64,000 bases of DNA from Planctomycetota bacterium (GCA_029260735.1 JAJDCR010000084.1:25179-89178), one strand, 5' to 3'; shown: positions 44,801 through 51,681, counted from the stretch's first letter. Notes: generated from the sequence alone by a model not told the origin. Numbers and translations: made by a program.

Positions 44801-46347
44801 ATCACTTAAATCCTGTTATCCCAGGTGCCTTAGGAGAGATATTTATCGGAGGAAAAGGTATTAGTCTAGGCTACTGGAAACGTCCTGAACTTACAGCTGA
44901 GCGCTTTCTTCCCGATCCTTTTTCTTCTCTTCCAGGAACGCGGATTTATCGAACGGGCGACTGGGGAAGATATTTGCCTGATGGACAAATCCAGTACCAA
45001 GGGCGACGTGACCAACAGGTAAAACTGCGAGGATTTCGCATTGAGCTCGGAGAAATCGAAGCCGCTTTAAGCTCTCATTTTTCTATAGAAGAGGCTCTTG
45101 TTGCCACGAACCAAAGCCAAGACAAGCTCATTGCCTATCTCAAAATAAAAGACTCCAAGCGACCTTCTCTAAAAGAAATCCGCTCCTTTCTTCAATCGAG
45201 CTTGGTTGCCCATATGATTCCCGATATTTTCACAGAGGTAGATAAATTCCCTCAAAACCGCCACGGAAAAATCGACCGAGGAGCTCTCTCTTCTATTCCT
45301 CTTTCTTCTTGGGAAGAAGAAACCAGTGAGCCACCTCAAAACCTTTTGGAGCACAGCTTACAAAAAATTTGGCAAGAGGTTCTCCAAAGAGAATCGATCG
45401 GACGCAATGATAACTTTTTTCTCTCCGGAGGAAACTCTCTTCTCAGTGTTACCTTGATCCGAAAAATAGAGATGTCGCTGGGAAAAAAGGTTCCCCTCAG
45501 TGCCATCTTTTTAGCTCCCACTATTGCCCAAATGGCCCTATTCGTCCGAGAGAAAACAAAAGACAAAAGTGTATCTATTCCTTTGCAAAGAGGCAAAAAC
45601 GAGCAAGCTCTTTTTTTCTTACCTCCCGTTTCCGGCCAATCCAACTGCTATCAAAAACTGGCCCAAAAAATAGAAACAGAGCAGGCTATTTATGCCCTAC
45701 AAACTCCCGCTCTTGACGATCCCAAGCTACTGGGCCAAAGTATCTCCGAAATGGCAAAAACCTATCTCTCTGCTCTTTTCTCTCTACAAGCCACGGGCCC
45801 TTACCACCTTGTTGGCTGGTCAATGGGAGGAGCAATTGCTTGGGAAATGGCCCAGCAACTCCAACAAGCCGGAAAAACGGTGGCCAACTTAATCCTTCTG
45901 GACACTCCCAGTAAACTCAAAGAGCAAGACTCAACAATGCCCAGCGAAACCATTCACCTTCTAGCCCTGGCAGAAAATAATGGCATTCCTCTCACCGCTG
46001 AGGAACTCCAGAACATTCCTCCGGCTAAGCAAATTGATTACCTCATTGAAAAGGCCCAGAACAGTGGCATGCTCTCGCCTGATGCCGATCTCTCAGCTCT
46101 CCGGCATTTTTTCAACGTTTACCAAGCCAACTCAAAAGCGGTGCGAGCTTACAAGTTTAAACCTTACATAGGAGATGTTATTTTTTTAGGAGCTTCGGAA
46201 GACACAAACTATCGACTTATTAAGGAGTGGGAGAAGTTAGTTCAAGGGAAACTGACGGTGGAGTTGGTCGGAGGGAGTCATAACAAGATGATTCTAGAGC
46301 CTACCGTAAGCCGAATTGCTAAGGCTATGAATACAGTTCTTTCATAG
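35806..46347 (+). CDS. Three-module NRPS with terminal thioesterase (C-A-T-C-A-T-C-A-T-TE)
   Basis: 3513 residues (ATG 35806; a GTG sits directly before it). Lys-rich N-terminal helix, then C1 (HHIISDG near 181), A1 (TSGTTG near 678), T1 (LGGHSLR near 1066), C2 (1130-1570), A2 (TSGTTG near 1756), T2 (near 2143), C3 (HHLITDG near 2344), A3 (TSGSSG near 2823), T3 (SGGNSLL near 3207) and TE (GWSMGG near 3335, SHNK near 3488). Pocket residues by eye: A1 D-V-R-H-F-A-L-L-A, A2 D-A-R-H-F-V-L-L-I, A3 D-A-K-N-C-G-F-A-N; none matches a code I know. A1 and A2 are very similar, indicating module duplication, and both carry inserted loops made from a DNA repeat. The TE releases the peptide by hydrolysis or cyclisation. 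Confidence 0.93.
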   Translation: MDKKEEIARKRAQLSSAKRELLAKRLKGRGSKSAKKSEKGIEKRPLEETPLLSFAQERLWFLDQLEGKSASYNIPLAVRLVGEVDPVLLEKSIYFLGQRHETLRSNFAKKEDQAELVVHKKPLFSFIQRDFSHFLGEEREKETEKRIEEESLLPFDLEKDPLLRVCLASLKENEHILLLNMHHIISDGWSLGVFVRELGLFYQAHKEEKKAFLPDLPIQYRDFAWWQKNTQKENLEKQLNYWKTQLQGVPPLQLPFDYSDKPLSMEKGIRETITLPLSLSQSLKQIAQKHNTSFFSVLVLAFQILLHRWSGQDDFAIGTPIAGRNRKETEGLIGLFLNVLVLRANLSGNLTFEEALKQTGETLLDAYKNQDVPFERIVQELQPERNLTRPPIFQVMFNLLNMPFETISLPGLTLENFGELVPPSKFDLTLYALEQKNGLRFNLAYNPQLFSSETIQEMLAQWTVLLEQISTHPEKNLDDFSLSTKYSRTILYDPREKIEQPKFPSVFDMVLQWSQRFPNHTAILHQGHKKSYQELILASENLAQVLIDGGVQPGETVAISATRSFGLIVALLAVMRSRGVLLTLDPKLPSFRQQVMIHESKARYAIFLEGCLLPEGISWSKDPWCLAPSSGCLAPNLDDENNENNGCEKNENNERLAPKKNRYLPPIEASDAAYIFFTSGTTGVPKGILGTHQGLSHFINWQGETFDLQVHDQSAQLTGLSFDVVMRDIFLPLTRGATLCLPVHDVLASEDILSWMAEEKITVTHMVPSLAQVWAEEFSSRPEIFSLQKTFFAGEPLRNSLIKKWRKFFPNTEIINLYGPTETTLAKCFYRVPLDSLRVVQPLGRAIPQAQALVLRHSRKLCALQEVGEIFLRTPFRSRGYINASQDDQDRFQINPFTQQEDDLLYRTGDQGRWLTDGNLEILGRVDHQVKIRGVRIELSEIEVILEQHPLVKAQVVIAKETKEGEKTLLAYFVSEPGSSVSNEEIRLYLEQRLPEYMIPSACVPLSHLPLTPNGKIDRKALPTPNVSFSSGSLVEAKTEAQKKLATIWESLLSLTKISVHENFFHLGGHSLRATQLASRIRHTWQINLPLAAVFQFPTIFQLAQEIESYQESSESHEIEIQKRSENIPLSFAQKRLWFLTKLEPNSSSYNIFFTRQLVGKLNVDHLERAFQMIIKRQESFCTQFIEKEEIPYQEIVSDLSWDLPYLDLTGYSELEQKKEIEKTVKKEAGRSFDLRKAPLMRVLLLKCEKERHVLLLNMHHIISDGWSMGILWKELTSIYNALEQGEKTSLSPLSIQYADFSIWQQEKLKGVALQKQQEYWVKQFSGEIPTLDIPTDLPRGKKSNFLGARISIDLGEKLSRALQEFARQESATEFMVLFAAWNILLRRYCGQEDIIIGTPVANRQHKQTENLIGFFVNTLALRTNLTGNPTFLKLLQQVKVNCLEAYQHQDYPFEQLVEVINPPRDTSRHPIFQVMFNLFNMSFETTSLSGVTLEGSDEFVPPSKFDLTLYALEKKSGFRFSLAYNSDLFFPETIQEMLDQWIILLEQIVTCPEKNIADFSLKTKRADNLIYDPTKEIDQPIFPSVFDKVAHWSKEYPDKVAVIDQDNHKSFSELIKAAEMLAQVLVHSGVQPGETVAISATRSFGLVVAILAVMRSRAVLLTLDPKLPSSRQEVMIQEAQARYAIFLEGCSLPELPEGISWAKTPWCLSPKTGCLTSTKPTECLAQNEPNLESLKNGCLAPIDPIETSDLAYVFFTSGTTGVPKGILGTHQGLSHFVHWQGETFSIQMEDRVAQLAGLSFDAMMRDIFLPLTHGATLCLPPHDVLETSDILAWLDREKITLLHVVPSLAQVWAEEFPHRSSISSLRKTFFVGEVLLSSLVQKWQKFFPHSEIINLYGPTETTLIKCFYRIEENGLRAIQPIGRALPQSQVLVLRDQEKLCALQEVGEIFLRTPFRSRGYLNADQRDQARFQVNPFTGKKDDIIYQTGDRGRWLADGNLEFLGRVDHQVKIRGVRVELSGIEALLGEHPEIQGQVVIAWPTKTGEKILVAYFVQKSESDISPEEVLHYLKERLPEYMIPSICMPLSHLPLNANNKIDRKALPDPSFSSTSPVEAQSSVEKELADIWKSLLGLSEIGVHDNFFHLGGHSLRATQLASRIRRTWQIDLPLVEVFQSPTVFQLAQKIESSAVNSLGEEIVIQDRPKNIPLSFAQQRLWFLEQLQPESTLYHIPLAFRGEGPLSEENLTWALEKIVERHESLRTVFGEKEGLPWQKIYPTKKEFLREIWQREELALLLSKNANLSSKELVENWLKREREEVFDLASGPLFRVSLLWISSEKWILSLVFHHLITDGWSLSVFWRELIQIYTEKELGLSKLKDLSCQYADFALWQRGYLQGEVLQRDIDYWRQQLAPPLRPLSLPKDYPPSHCQGYQGAAKSISMSSELLATLEKWSQKEDVTLFMALLASWKVLLFRYTGQKDITIGSTIANRRQEELEGIIGFFVNTLVLRSELSGSLSWQEFVQNVRQTTLDAYRHQDLPFEKLVEELQPERNFGQTPFFRIMFNFQNTPGVMGNLPEIQLEKLSLEHTTAKFDLTLNLSRHERGLSGKIAYNSQFFSPTTIEHLLKHWENLIEALLANPQTSIEKVSFFSEAFLTENFLAEKTAFAKKEIAGEKETYLSLWQKKIPQNTELPAIISQEKNWSYAQLQDKVESYSLFLRQKGVKAGSVVGLALSPQPETIAALLATWKLNATYLPLDPKGPIEKLAFMIKDTSPQILLSEKKWQETLSPLHSSLVFIEDIAQVQKTLDQAEQASFFFPEQIAYIMYTSGSSGQPKGVMVSQKTLLSYLGEMEKIIPPENPIPWLSQITFDACLKQILLPLLRGKSVWVIEEEVRRNPLLLAHNLSKFPSLTLNCVPSLWQVLQDISHKEKISLSLSTLCLGGEDFSPLLVEKTKEQFPAVQIYNFYGPTEATANATYGPVLPQELISIGSSLDNGKIYLLDNHLNPVIPGALGEIFIGGKGISLGYWKRPELTAERFLPDPFSSLPGTRIYRTGDWGRYLPDGQIQYQGRRDQQVKLRGFRIELGEIEAALSSHFSIEEALVATNQSQDKLIAYLKIKDSKRPSLKEIRSFLQSSLVAHMIPDIFTEVDKFPQNRHGKIDRGALSSIPLSSWEEETSEPPQNLLEHSLQKIWQEVLQRESIGRNDNFFLSGGNSLLSVTLIRKIEMSLGKKVPLSAIFLAPTIAQMALFVREKTKDKSVSIPLQRGKNEQALFFLPPVSGQSNCYQKLAQKIETEQAIYALQTPALDDPKLLGQSISEMAKTYLSALFSLQATGPYHLVGWSMGGAIAWEMAQQLQQAGKTVANLILLDTPSKLKEQDSTMPSETIHLLALAENNGIPLTAEELQNIPPAKQIDYLIEKAQNSGMLSPDADLSALRHFFNVYQANSKAVRAYKFKPYIGDVIFLGASEDTNYRLIKEWEKLVQGKLTVELVGGSHNKMILEPTVSRIAKAMNTVLS
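37676..37780. repeat. GGTGTCTGGCACC repeats inside the NRPS, set 1
   Basis: Three copies of a near-palindromic 13-mer (GGTGTCTGGCACC) at 37676, 37697 and 37767 (the last degenerate: AGCGTCTGGCACC), spaced by AAAATGAAAATAA-like DNA. They are read in frame as repeated C-L-A-P residues plus an Asn/Glu-rich linker, about 35 residues inserted shortly before the adenylation TSGTTG motif. A similar set occurs at the same place in the next module. Confidence 0.8.
40925..41030. repeat. GGTGTCTGGCACC repeats inside the NRPS, set 2
   Basis: Four copies, more or less degenerate, near 40925 (GGTGTCTGTCACC), 40945 (GGATGCCTGACTT), 40973 (AGTGTCTGGCACA) and 41018 (exact). They sit at the same position of the adenylation domain as the set at 37676-37780 but with different spacers, so repeats were gained, lost or shuffled after module duplication. 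Confidence 0.75.
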
Positions 46348-46365
46348 AATAAAGCTTCTTTCGAT

Positions 46366-46401
46366 AGAGATTTTACTCTGCTCTACCAAAGTAAAATCTC
46401 T
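46366..46401. terminator. Hairpin between convergent genes after the NRPS
   Basis: A 12-bp perfect stem (46366-46377 with 46390-46401) with a 12-nt loop, followed by AAATAGTTTTTT. It lies 19 nt after the NRPS stop and 48 nt from the end of the convergent gene at 46449. Confidence 0.7.
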
Positions 46402-46448
46402 AAATAGTTTTTTAGCCAATTCGCAATTCTAGCCAAAAAACTTCTTCC

Positions 46449-47276
46449 TTAGGAAGTTTCTTCGATCAACAGCTCTAAATCAGCAGAAGTAAAAGAAGGC
46501 GTTTGCGGAGTATCAGGCAAGGCAAATATATATTTAAAAAACAAGTCCCGGGAATCTATAAAGTCACTAGGCATGGGGATTTGTCGCTCTTCGTTGGCCT
46601 GCAAAGCCTCCAGGATTTTTATCTTTATTGCTGTCTCTTCCATTTGAGTAATAGGCATTTCCTTCTCACCCCAAAAATCGACAAATTGTTTTTCTGCCTC
46701 CCAGGGATACCGTTCCGGGAAAACTAGAATTTTTTTGACAGCCCCTTTCCACGGTCGATGATAATCAAGAAGAAAACTCATTCCTCTAACGGCACGCTTA
46801 TCACTGTTTGTGTACCAAAAGACAACAATCATTCCCTGAGACTCGTTACCGAGATAAAATGATTTGTAAAACTCTACTTTCTCTTTGTTTTTTTGCAAGA
46901 CAGAGATGTCCGCTCCTAATTTCTCCATCCAAGCCAAAACATACTTTTCGCTATCTCCTTCTAGTTTATCGTTTTGGTAAAAATCTTGGAGTTCACTTTG
47001 GTAATTCTTCTCCTCTAGCCACTGAGGAATAATTTTCTCTAAGTGATTTTGAGCTGAAGAAGGAGCATCGTGATAAGACTTTAGAAAAATAGGTAAAACA
47101 TCTTCTCCTTTTAGATTCTCCAGAAAAGAGTTTAGAGATTCTTTTATCTCCTCTTCTTTTTTTTCTAAAAAAGCACTATCGTTGAACAGTCGATCTAAAT
47201 TTGGTCGCAGAACTTCCAAAGGAGAAACATTTGCTGCACGACGCTTCTTATGTTTTTTTCCAGATTTTTTTCCCAT
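46449..47276 (-). CDS. Hypothetical protein with Lys-rich N-terminus
   Basis: 275 residues, not recognised. A strongly basic start (about residues 2-13: GKKSGKKHKKRR) is followed by a helical acidic region (15-110) and a mixed domain (130-260) with aromatic clusters (VVFWYTN, WKGAVKKILVFP). No signal peptide, membrane helix or known motif. The basic tail may bind nucleic acid. It is convergent with the NRPS gene and followed upstream by a 133-bp gap. Confidence 0.6.
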   Translation of the reverse strand: MGKKSGKKHKKRRAANVSPLEVLRPNLDRLFNDSAFLEKKEEEIKESLNSFLENLKGEDVLPIFLKSYHDAPSSAQNHLEKIIPQWLEEKNYQSELQDFYQNDKLEGDSEKYVLAWMEKLGADISVLQKNKEKVEFYKSFYLGNESQGMIVVFWYTNSDKRAVRGMSFLLDYHRPWKGAVKKILVFPERYPWEAEKQFVDFWGEKEMPITQMEETAIKIKILEALQANEERQIPMPSDFIDSRDLFFKYIFALPDTPQTPSFTSADLELLIEETS

Positions 47277-47409
47277 CTCGGCGATTCTTTCTATTTTCTA
47301 AAATATTTCTTGTAAAAGGTCTGTCACCATTGGTAAGCATCATATAATAACAAAGAAATCTATTAAAGAAACTATCATTTGTTAATAACAAAAGATCTCA
47401 TCCCTATTC

Positions 47410-48078
47410 TTACGTTTCTCTTTTGCTTTCCCAACTCCACAACTCAGAAACCAAAAGCCCTCCTTGAAAAGAAATCCCCTCCTCTCTCTTCATCCCCACA
47501 GTTTCTAAATAACGAGGAAAATCCTCTAGTCTTTGGGTTTTTAGCCCGGTAAAGATAGAAAATATCAGGTAGAGAGTCTGTACAAGAAGCCAAGCCCGCC
47601 AACGCCAGAACCCTTGGGGAGGAATATGAAAATCCGCCCAGAGCCAAAGAGCTTTGTCCTTTAGACTACCATGAATCTGACTAATGACATACTCTAAGTT
47701 AGAACCTGAGAAGCAGTCGAGAAAAAAGAGAGTGACAACTAAATCGTATTCTTTTTGAAGAAAAGACCACTGCTCAGCTTGGGCTTGGTGGAAACGAACG
47801 CGCTTTTTTTCTTTTGGATTCTCCGCGAGAAGACGTCTTTGCGCTTGGCGGAGCATCCCTCCGCTCGCATCTACGCAGTCAATGGTAGCGCAGGAGTTTA
47901 CCTTGAGTAAGCGCTGTAAAAAGCGTCCATCTCCTTCTCCCAGGATCAAAATTCTTTTAGCCTCTCGGGCTTTGTCAAGGTAATGGAAACGACTTTTCTC
48001 TAAATCTTTTGCCATGGTCAAATATTCTAGAGCCTGATAAACAGAGGCCAGCTTATCGAAGCCATTTTTCGGAGCCAT
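47410..48078 (-). CDS. Class I SAM-dependent methyltransferase
   Basis: 222 residues. Motif I ILILGEGDGRFL (about residues 40-51) with acidic motif II (IDCVDASGGML) and a motif IV-like YDLVVTLFFLDCF mark the Rossmann methyltransferase fold. A C-terminal hydrophobic stretch (LLVQTLYLIFSIFTG) may touch membrane or a lipid-like substrate. Substrate unknown. It follows the isomerase-like gene by 2 nt, so the two share a transcript. Confidence 0.8.
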   Translation of the reverse strand: MAPKNGFDKLASVYQALEYLTMAKDLEKSRFHYLDKAREAKRILILGEGDGRFLQRLLKVNSCATIDCVDASGGMLRQAQRRLLAENPKEKKRVRFHQAQAEQWSFLQKEYDLVVTLFFLDCFSGSNLEYVISQIHGSLKDKALWLWADFHIPPQGFWRWRAWLLVQTLYLIFSIFTGLKTQRLEDFPRYLETVGMKREEGISFQGGLLVSELWSWESKRET

Positions 48079-48080
48079 CT

Positions 48081-48725
48081 CTACTCTCGTTTAGCGCTGC
48101 TCGGACGCGCGATAATTTGATCAAACTTACTTTCGTCGACATGGATTTTTTGATCGAGATAGTCCCCCAGTAAATCTAAACGATCATAGCCCCAGAAAAT
48201 TTGTCCTTCTACCAAAAAGCTAGGTACACCAAAAATGCCTTGGTCGATGGCTTGCTGAGTGTTCTCTATGAGTTGTTTTTTGACCTCGGGGTTTTGGGTT
48301 TGCTGGAGTAAAAAGTTTCCTTCTAGTTGGCACTCTCTGGCGACAGAGAGAATGGTCTGATCCAAAGTAAGGTCTTCTCCTTTTTCCCAAGCCGCTTTCA
48401 TGAGAAGAGAAGCAAACTGAGCTCGCTTTTCTTCAGGTACGGCTAAGCAGGAACGGAGAGCCTTGAGAGGATTAAAAGGGTGGCTCGGGGGCCCTGAAAA
48501 ATTTATTTTTAACTTGCTCGCGATGCGCATGGCATCCCGAATAACATATCTTCGTTTAGCTTCCACTTCGGCAGGTCCTTTTTGCCCGTGGTGATTCAAA
48601 AGTCCGGCAAAGAGAACGGGAACAAATCTAAATCGGACATTTCGATCTTGCTCTATTTTAGGAAGAGCTGTGCTTGCTAACCAAGCGTATGGGCTAATCG
48701 GATCAAAATAAAAATCAATTTTCAT
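48081..48725 (-). CDS. DsbA-fold 2-hydroxychromene-2-carboxylate isomerase-like protein
   Basis: 214 residues from ATG 48725, with AAAGGAGA just upstream; a longer frame to 48755 lacks a ribosome site. The start IDFYFDPISPYAWLAS carries the Ser that binds glutathione in the kappa-GST/HCCA isomerase family, and the end has GVPSFLVEGQIFWGYDRLDLL, the conserved cis-Pro loop. These enzymes use glutathione for isomerisation in aromatic catabolism or related reactions. A GCS2-type ligase lies a few kb away, but no link is shown. Confidence 0.85.
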   Translation of the reverse strand: MKIDFYFDPISPYAWLASTALPKIEQDRNVRFRFVPVLFAGLLNHHGQKGPAEVEAKRRYVIRDAMRIASKLKINFSGPPSHPFNPLKALRSCLAVPEEKRAQFASLLMKAAWEKGEDLTLDQTILSVARECQLEGNFLLQQTQNPEVKKQLIENTQQAIDQGIFGVPSFLVEGQIFWGYDRLDLLGDYLDQKIHVDESKFDQIIARPSSAKRE

Positions 48726-48728
48726 ATA

Positions 48729-48823
48729 ATCTCCTTTGGGGTGAATCTGGGACAAAATATATTTTCCCCTGGGTTACAAACCGGTTACAAACCCAGGGCT
48801 ACAAACGTTGATCTCCTTTGGGG
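48729..48823. repeat. Duplicated ribosome-site sequence flanking a hairpin
   Basis: ATCTCCTTTGGGG occurs at 48729-48741 and again at 48811-48823. Read on the minus strand this is CCCCAAAGGAGAT, the ribosome-binding region of the isomerase gene. Between the copies is a hairpin of CCCTGGGTT (48767-48775) with AACCCAGGG (48790-48798). The layout looks like an insertion flanked by a 13-bp direct repeat. Confidence 0.6.
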
Positions 48824-48850
48824 ATATTTAAAGAGCTAATATTTTAGCAC

Positions 48851-50353
48851 TCAAAGTTTACAGAAATCTTCGTATAAACGAGATAGTTTCTCTACCCCTT
48901 CTTCGATTTGAGGTAAATTAAATCCGGCATAGCCCAAAACTAAGCCGCTTTTTTTCTCTTTTCCGTAGTAATAAGAAGAAAGAGCCGAAAGTTCCATTCC
49001 TCTTTCTCTGACCCAGGGGGCAAAATCTTGGTCGGCAAAGTCATTTTTTGCATAAGCCACTAAGTGCATTCCGGCAGCTTGGTGACTTAGATTAAATTCG
49101 GTCGAAAGTTTTTTTTCTAACTCTTGGACAAAGAGTTTCTGTCTTTCTTCGTATAAGGTTCGCATTCGTCTGATATGAGAAGCAAAGTAGCCTTTTTCAA
49201 TGAAAGTAGTGAGAGCTGCTTGAATGAGAGTAGGGGCATGGCTGTCGAGAAGAGAGCGACCATGAATAAAGTCTTCCACTAAATCAGAGGGAACAACTAA
49301 GTAGCCAATGCGTAAAGAAGGAAAGAGTACTTTACTAAACGTTCCAATATAAAAAACGCGACCGGTTGTGTCTAAACCTTGCATAGAAGCCAAAGGACTT
49401 CCCACGTAACGATATTCGCTATCATAGTCGTCTTCTATAATCCAAGCATTTTTTTCCTGAGCCCAGGCGATCATTTCCAGACGGCGAGAGAGAGACATCG
49501 TGACTCCTGTAGGGTATTGGTGAGAAGGCGTTAGATAAGCGAGCCGTGCTTGTGAACTATGCTTAGCTTTCTCAGGGTTTAGTCCTTCTGAATCAACAGG
49601 TATGGGAATGATTTCAGCTCCTGCCGCCATGAAAGCTCCTTTTGCTCCTTGGTATCCGGGATCTTCAACCCAAACATGGTCTCCTGGATCTAAAAGCATT
49701 CTGGCAAGAAGATCTAGGGCTTGTTGAGCACCTGCAACGATGATAATTTGCTCAGCCTGACAACGAACTCCTCGACAAGCCTGAAGATACTCAGAGATAG
49801 CTTGGCGCAAAGGAAGGTAACCGGCAGGAGAGCCGTAGGCAAGCATAGTATGAGAAGCTCGTTTCCAATGGCGAGCAACTATGCGAGCCCACAGTTCCAT
49901 AGGAAATTCGCCCAATTCGGGCATACCCGGACAAAAAGGAAGAGGACGAGCTACCGGAATACGAGGACGCAATTCCTTCATTTGCCTTCCTCGCTGAGAT
50001 AATTTTTTAGGCCTTTCTTCAGAGGAAGATATTTCATTTGGTTTTGAACCAGGAGGAAAAAGCAAACGGGGAGGCAAATTTTCGCTAACATAGCTACCCG
50101 AACCCGTTTTTCCTTCGATGAACCCCTCCGCCCAAAGTTGCTCGTAAGCGTTCACCACTGTATTTCGAGACACTCCCATTTTTTGAGCGAGAGCCCGAGA
50201 AGAAGGTAGTTTAACTCCTGGAGAGAGTTGTCCCTGCAGAATTTCTTCGCGGATAGAGCTGTAGACCTGCCTGTACAAAGGCTCTTCCACTTGAGAGTTA
50301 AGTTGGAAAGTATGGATATCTGCTAAAGGGACATATCTTTTGTTTTTTTTCAT
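48851..50353 (-). CDS. MocR/PdxR-type GntR regulator with aminotransferase domain
   Basis: 500 residues. An N-terminal GntR winged helix (about 22-92; LYRQVYSSIREEI, LPSSRALAQKMGVSRNTV) is joined by a linker to a fold-type I aminotransferase-like domain with the PLP lysine in GTFSKVLFPSLRIGY. MocR proteins sense PLP or an amine and control divergent genes. The divergent neighbour encodes a pyridoxamine-phosphate-oxidase-fold protein, which fits PdxR-like control of vitamin B6 metabolism. No clear Shine-Dalgarno precedes the ATG at 50353. Confidence 0.9.
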   Translation of the reverse strand: MKKNKRYVPLADIHTFQLNSQVEEPLYRQVYSSIREEILQGQLSPGVKLPSSRALAQKMGVSRNTVVNAYEQLWAEGFIEGKTGSGSYVSENLPPRLLFPPGSKPNEISSSEERPKKLSQRGRQMKELRPRIPVARPLPFCPGMPELGEFPMELWARIVARHWKRASHTMLAYGSPAGYLPLRQAISEYLQACRGVRCQAEQIIIVAGAQQALDLLARMLLDPGDHVWVEDPGYQGAKGAFMAAGAEIIPIPVDSEGLNPEKAKHSSQARLAYLTPSHQYPTGVTMSLSRRLEMIAWAQEKNAWIIEDDYDSEYRYVGSPLASMQGLDTTGRVFYIGTFSKVLFPSLRIGYLVVPSDLVEDFIHGRSLLDSHAPTLIQAALTTFIEKGYFASHIRRMRTLYEERQKLFVQELEKKLSTEFNLSHQAAGMHLVAYAKNDFADQDFAPWVRERGMELSALSSYYYGKEKKSGLVLGYAGFNLPQIEEGVEKLSRLYEDFCKL

Positions 50354-50377
50354 AATTTGATAGATGACTAGAAGTGC

Positions 50378-50409
50378 TCAAAATGGTACCTATGATATTT
50401 TCAAAATGG
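50378..50409. promoter_or_regulatory. Candidate MocR operator: direct repeat TCAAAATGG
   Basis: TCAAAATGG occurs at 50378-50386 and 50401-50409, 23 bp apart, about two helical turns, in the 129-bp divergent promoter region. MocR-family regulators typically bind direct repeats in such places. Pattern match only. Confidence 0.45.
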
Positions 50410-50482
50410 ATCTTTCTCTAAGACCACTTTCTATGTTAATCTTTTTTACGAGAAAGAGAAACCTTTTTTTAGGAGAAAAATT

Positions 50483-51148
50483 ATGACAACATCCATTCCC
50501 ACCTCGCGCACTAAAGTAAAAAGAGTCCCTCAACGAGGGCTTTATGAGAAAAAAGATATTTACCCTATTTTAGATGAAGCCCTTGTTTGTCAAGTCGGTT
50601 TTCTTTGGGATGGCTATGTTACAGTGATTCCCACTATTCATTGGCGGATAGGAGACCACCTTTATATTCATGGCTCTACTGCCAGCCGAATGATGGAAGT
50701 CCTAGCCTCTGGAAAAGAGGCTTGCATTACAGTTACCCTAGTCGATGGACTTGTGCTTGCTCGCTCTGTTTTTCATCATAGCATGAACTATCGCTCTGTC
50801 GTTGTTTTTGGATCAGGCAAGGTGATTGAATCCCCCGAAGAAAAAGAAAAAGCGATGGAAGAATTTGTGGAACGAATTATTCCAGGGCGTTGGAGCGAAG
50901 CTCGTCTCCCTAAGCCTCAAGAAATAAAAGCAACCACGATTATTGCCTTTGATCTAAAAGAAGCTTCTGCAAAAATACGCACAGGAGATCCTGTTGACGA
51001 TGAGGAAGACTATGATCTTCCAGTTTGGGCCGGTGTTATTCCGTTGCAAACAGAAGTGAAAGCCCCTATCGCAGACCCTAGATTATCCTCCAAAATTTCT
51101 CTACCAGAGTATGTCAAAACTTGGTCACCTCGGAGAGAAAGGTTATAG
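50483..51148 (+). CDS. Pyridoxamine 5'-phosphate oxidase-fold flavoprotein
   Basis: 221 residues. The split-barrel FMN-binding fold is indicated by VCQVGFLWDGYVTVIPT, the HLYIHGSTASRMMEVL stretch and SVVVFGSGKV. This is the NimA/PNPOx-like family (flavin reductase, B6 oxidase or nitroreductase-type). Conserved PLRR motifs of true PdxH are absent, so it is probably not classical PdxH. GGAGAAAA precedes the ATG. Divergent from the MocR regulator and followed after 3 nt by a GNAT gene, so likely the main target of that regulator. Confidence 0.85.
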   Translation: MTTSIPTSRTKVKRVPQRGLYEKKDIYPILDEALVCQVGFLWDGYVTVIPTIHWRIGDHLYIHGSTASRMMEVLASGKEACITVTLVDGLVLARSVFHHSMNYRSVVVFGSGKVIESPEEKEKAMEEFVERIIPGRWSEARLPKPQEIKATTIIAFDLKEASAKIRTGDPVDDEEDYDLPVWAGVIPLQTEVKAPIADPRLSSKISLPEYVKTWSPRRERL

Positions 51149-51151
51149 GCG

Positions 51152-51577
51152 ATGTACAAAATTCAAACCAACTACCAAAATGTCGATTGGCAAGCGCTAG
51201 CTGATTTGTACGAGCGAGCTCCTTTAGGAAAAAGAGATCCTCTGCAACTAGAACGTGCTTTTGTCCAGAGCTACTCTGTTGTTCTAGTCTACGAAGAAAA
51301 AAAAATTATTGGAGCAGGCCGAGCGATTTGCGACAATGAATACTACGCGGCGGTCTTTGATATCGCCGTTTTACCCGAATACCAAGGGCAAGGGATTGGC
51401 CGAAAGGTTATGGAGAAGCTGATGGAAGGTTTGGAGGATAAATTTGTTGTCCTGACCACGACTATAGGCAAAGAGGATTTTTACCGCAAATTTGGCTTTC
51501 GTAAGCATAAAACAGCAATGGCCGTTTATCCTCCTGGCAAAGAAAAGAATGCTCGTATGTATTTGGAGGCTCGGTAG
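51152..51577 (+). CDS. GNAT N-acetyltransferase
   Basis: 141 residues. VFDIAVLPEYQGQGIGRKVMEKLM contains the V-x-P-x-x-Q/R-x-x-G-x-G/A acetyl-CoA loop, and the end has the FYRKFGF beta-bulge. A small-molecule acetyltransferase is likely. It starts 3 nt after the flavoprotein stop, in the same unit under the MocR regulator. Substrate unknown. Confidence 0.85.
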   Translation: MYKIQTNYQNVDWQALADLYERAPLGKRDPLQLERAFVQSYSVVLVYEEKKIIGAGRAICDNEYYAAVFDIAVLPEYQGQGIGRKVMEKLMEGLEDKFVVLTTTIGKEDFYRKFGFRKHKTAMAVYPPGKEKNARMYLEAR

Positions 51578-51681
51578 GGGGCCGATATTTTTTTTGATTT
51601 GCGGATGAACCATTAAGTTAAGGGAAGCATATAAAGCATAAAGGCCTAAGAAAGTTTTCTTGGGATATTGGGTTTCAGTAG

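Noticed and set aside
46442..46460. Short CTTCCTTAGGAAG palindrome at the end of the hypothetical gene
   Set aside because: It lies in the coding end, is short and lacks a T-run; the hairpin at 46366-46401 is the better terminator.
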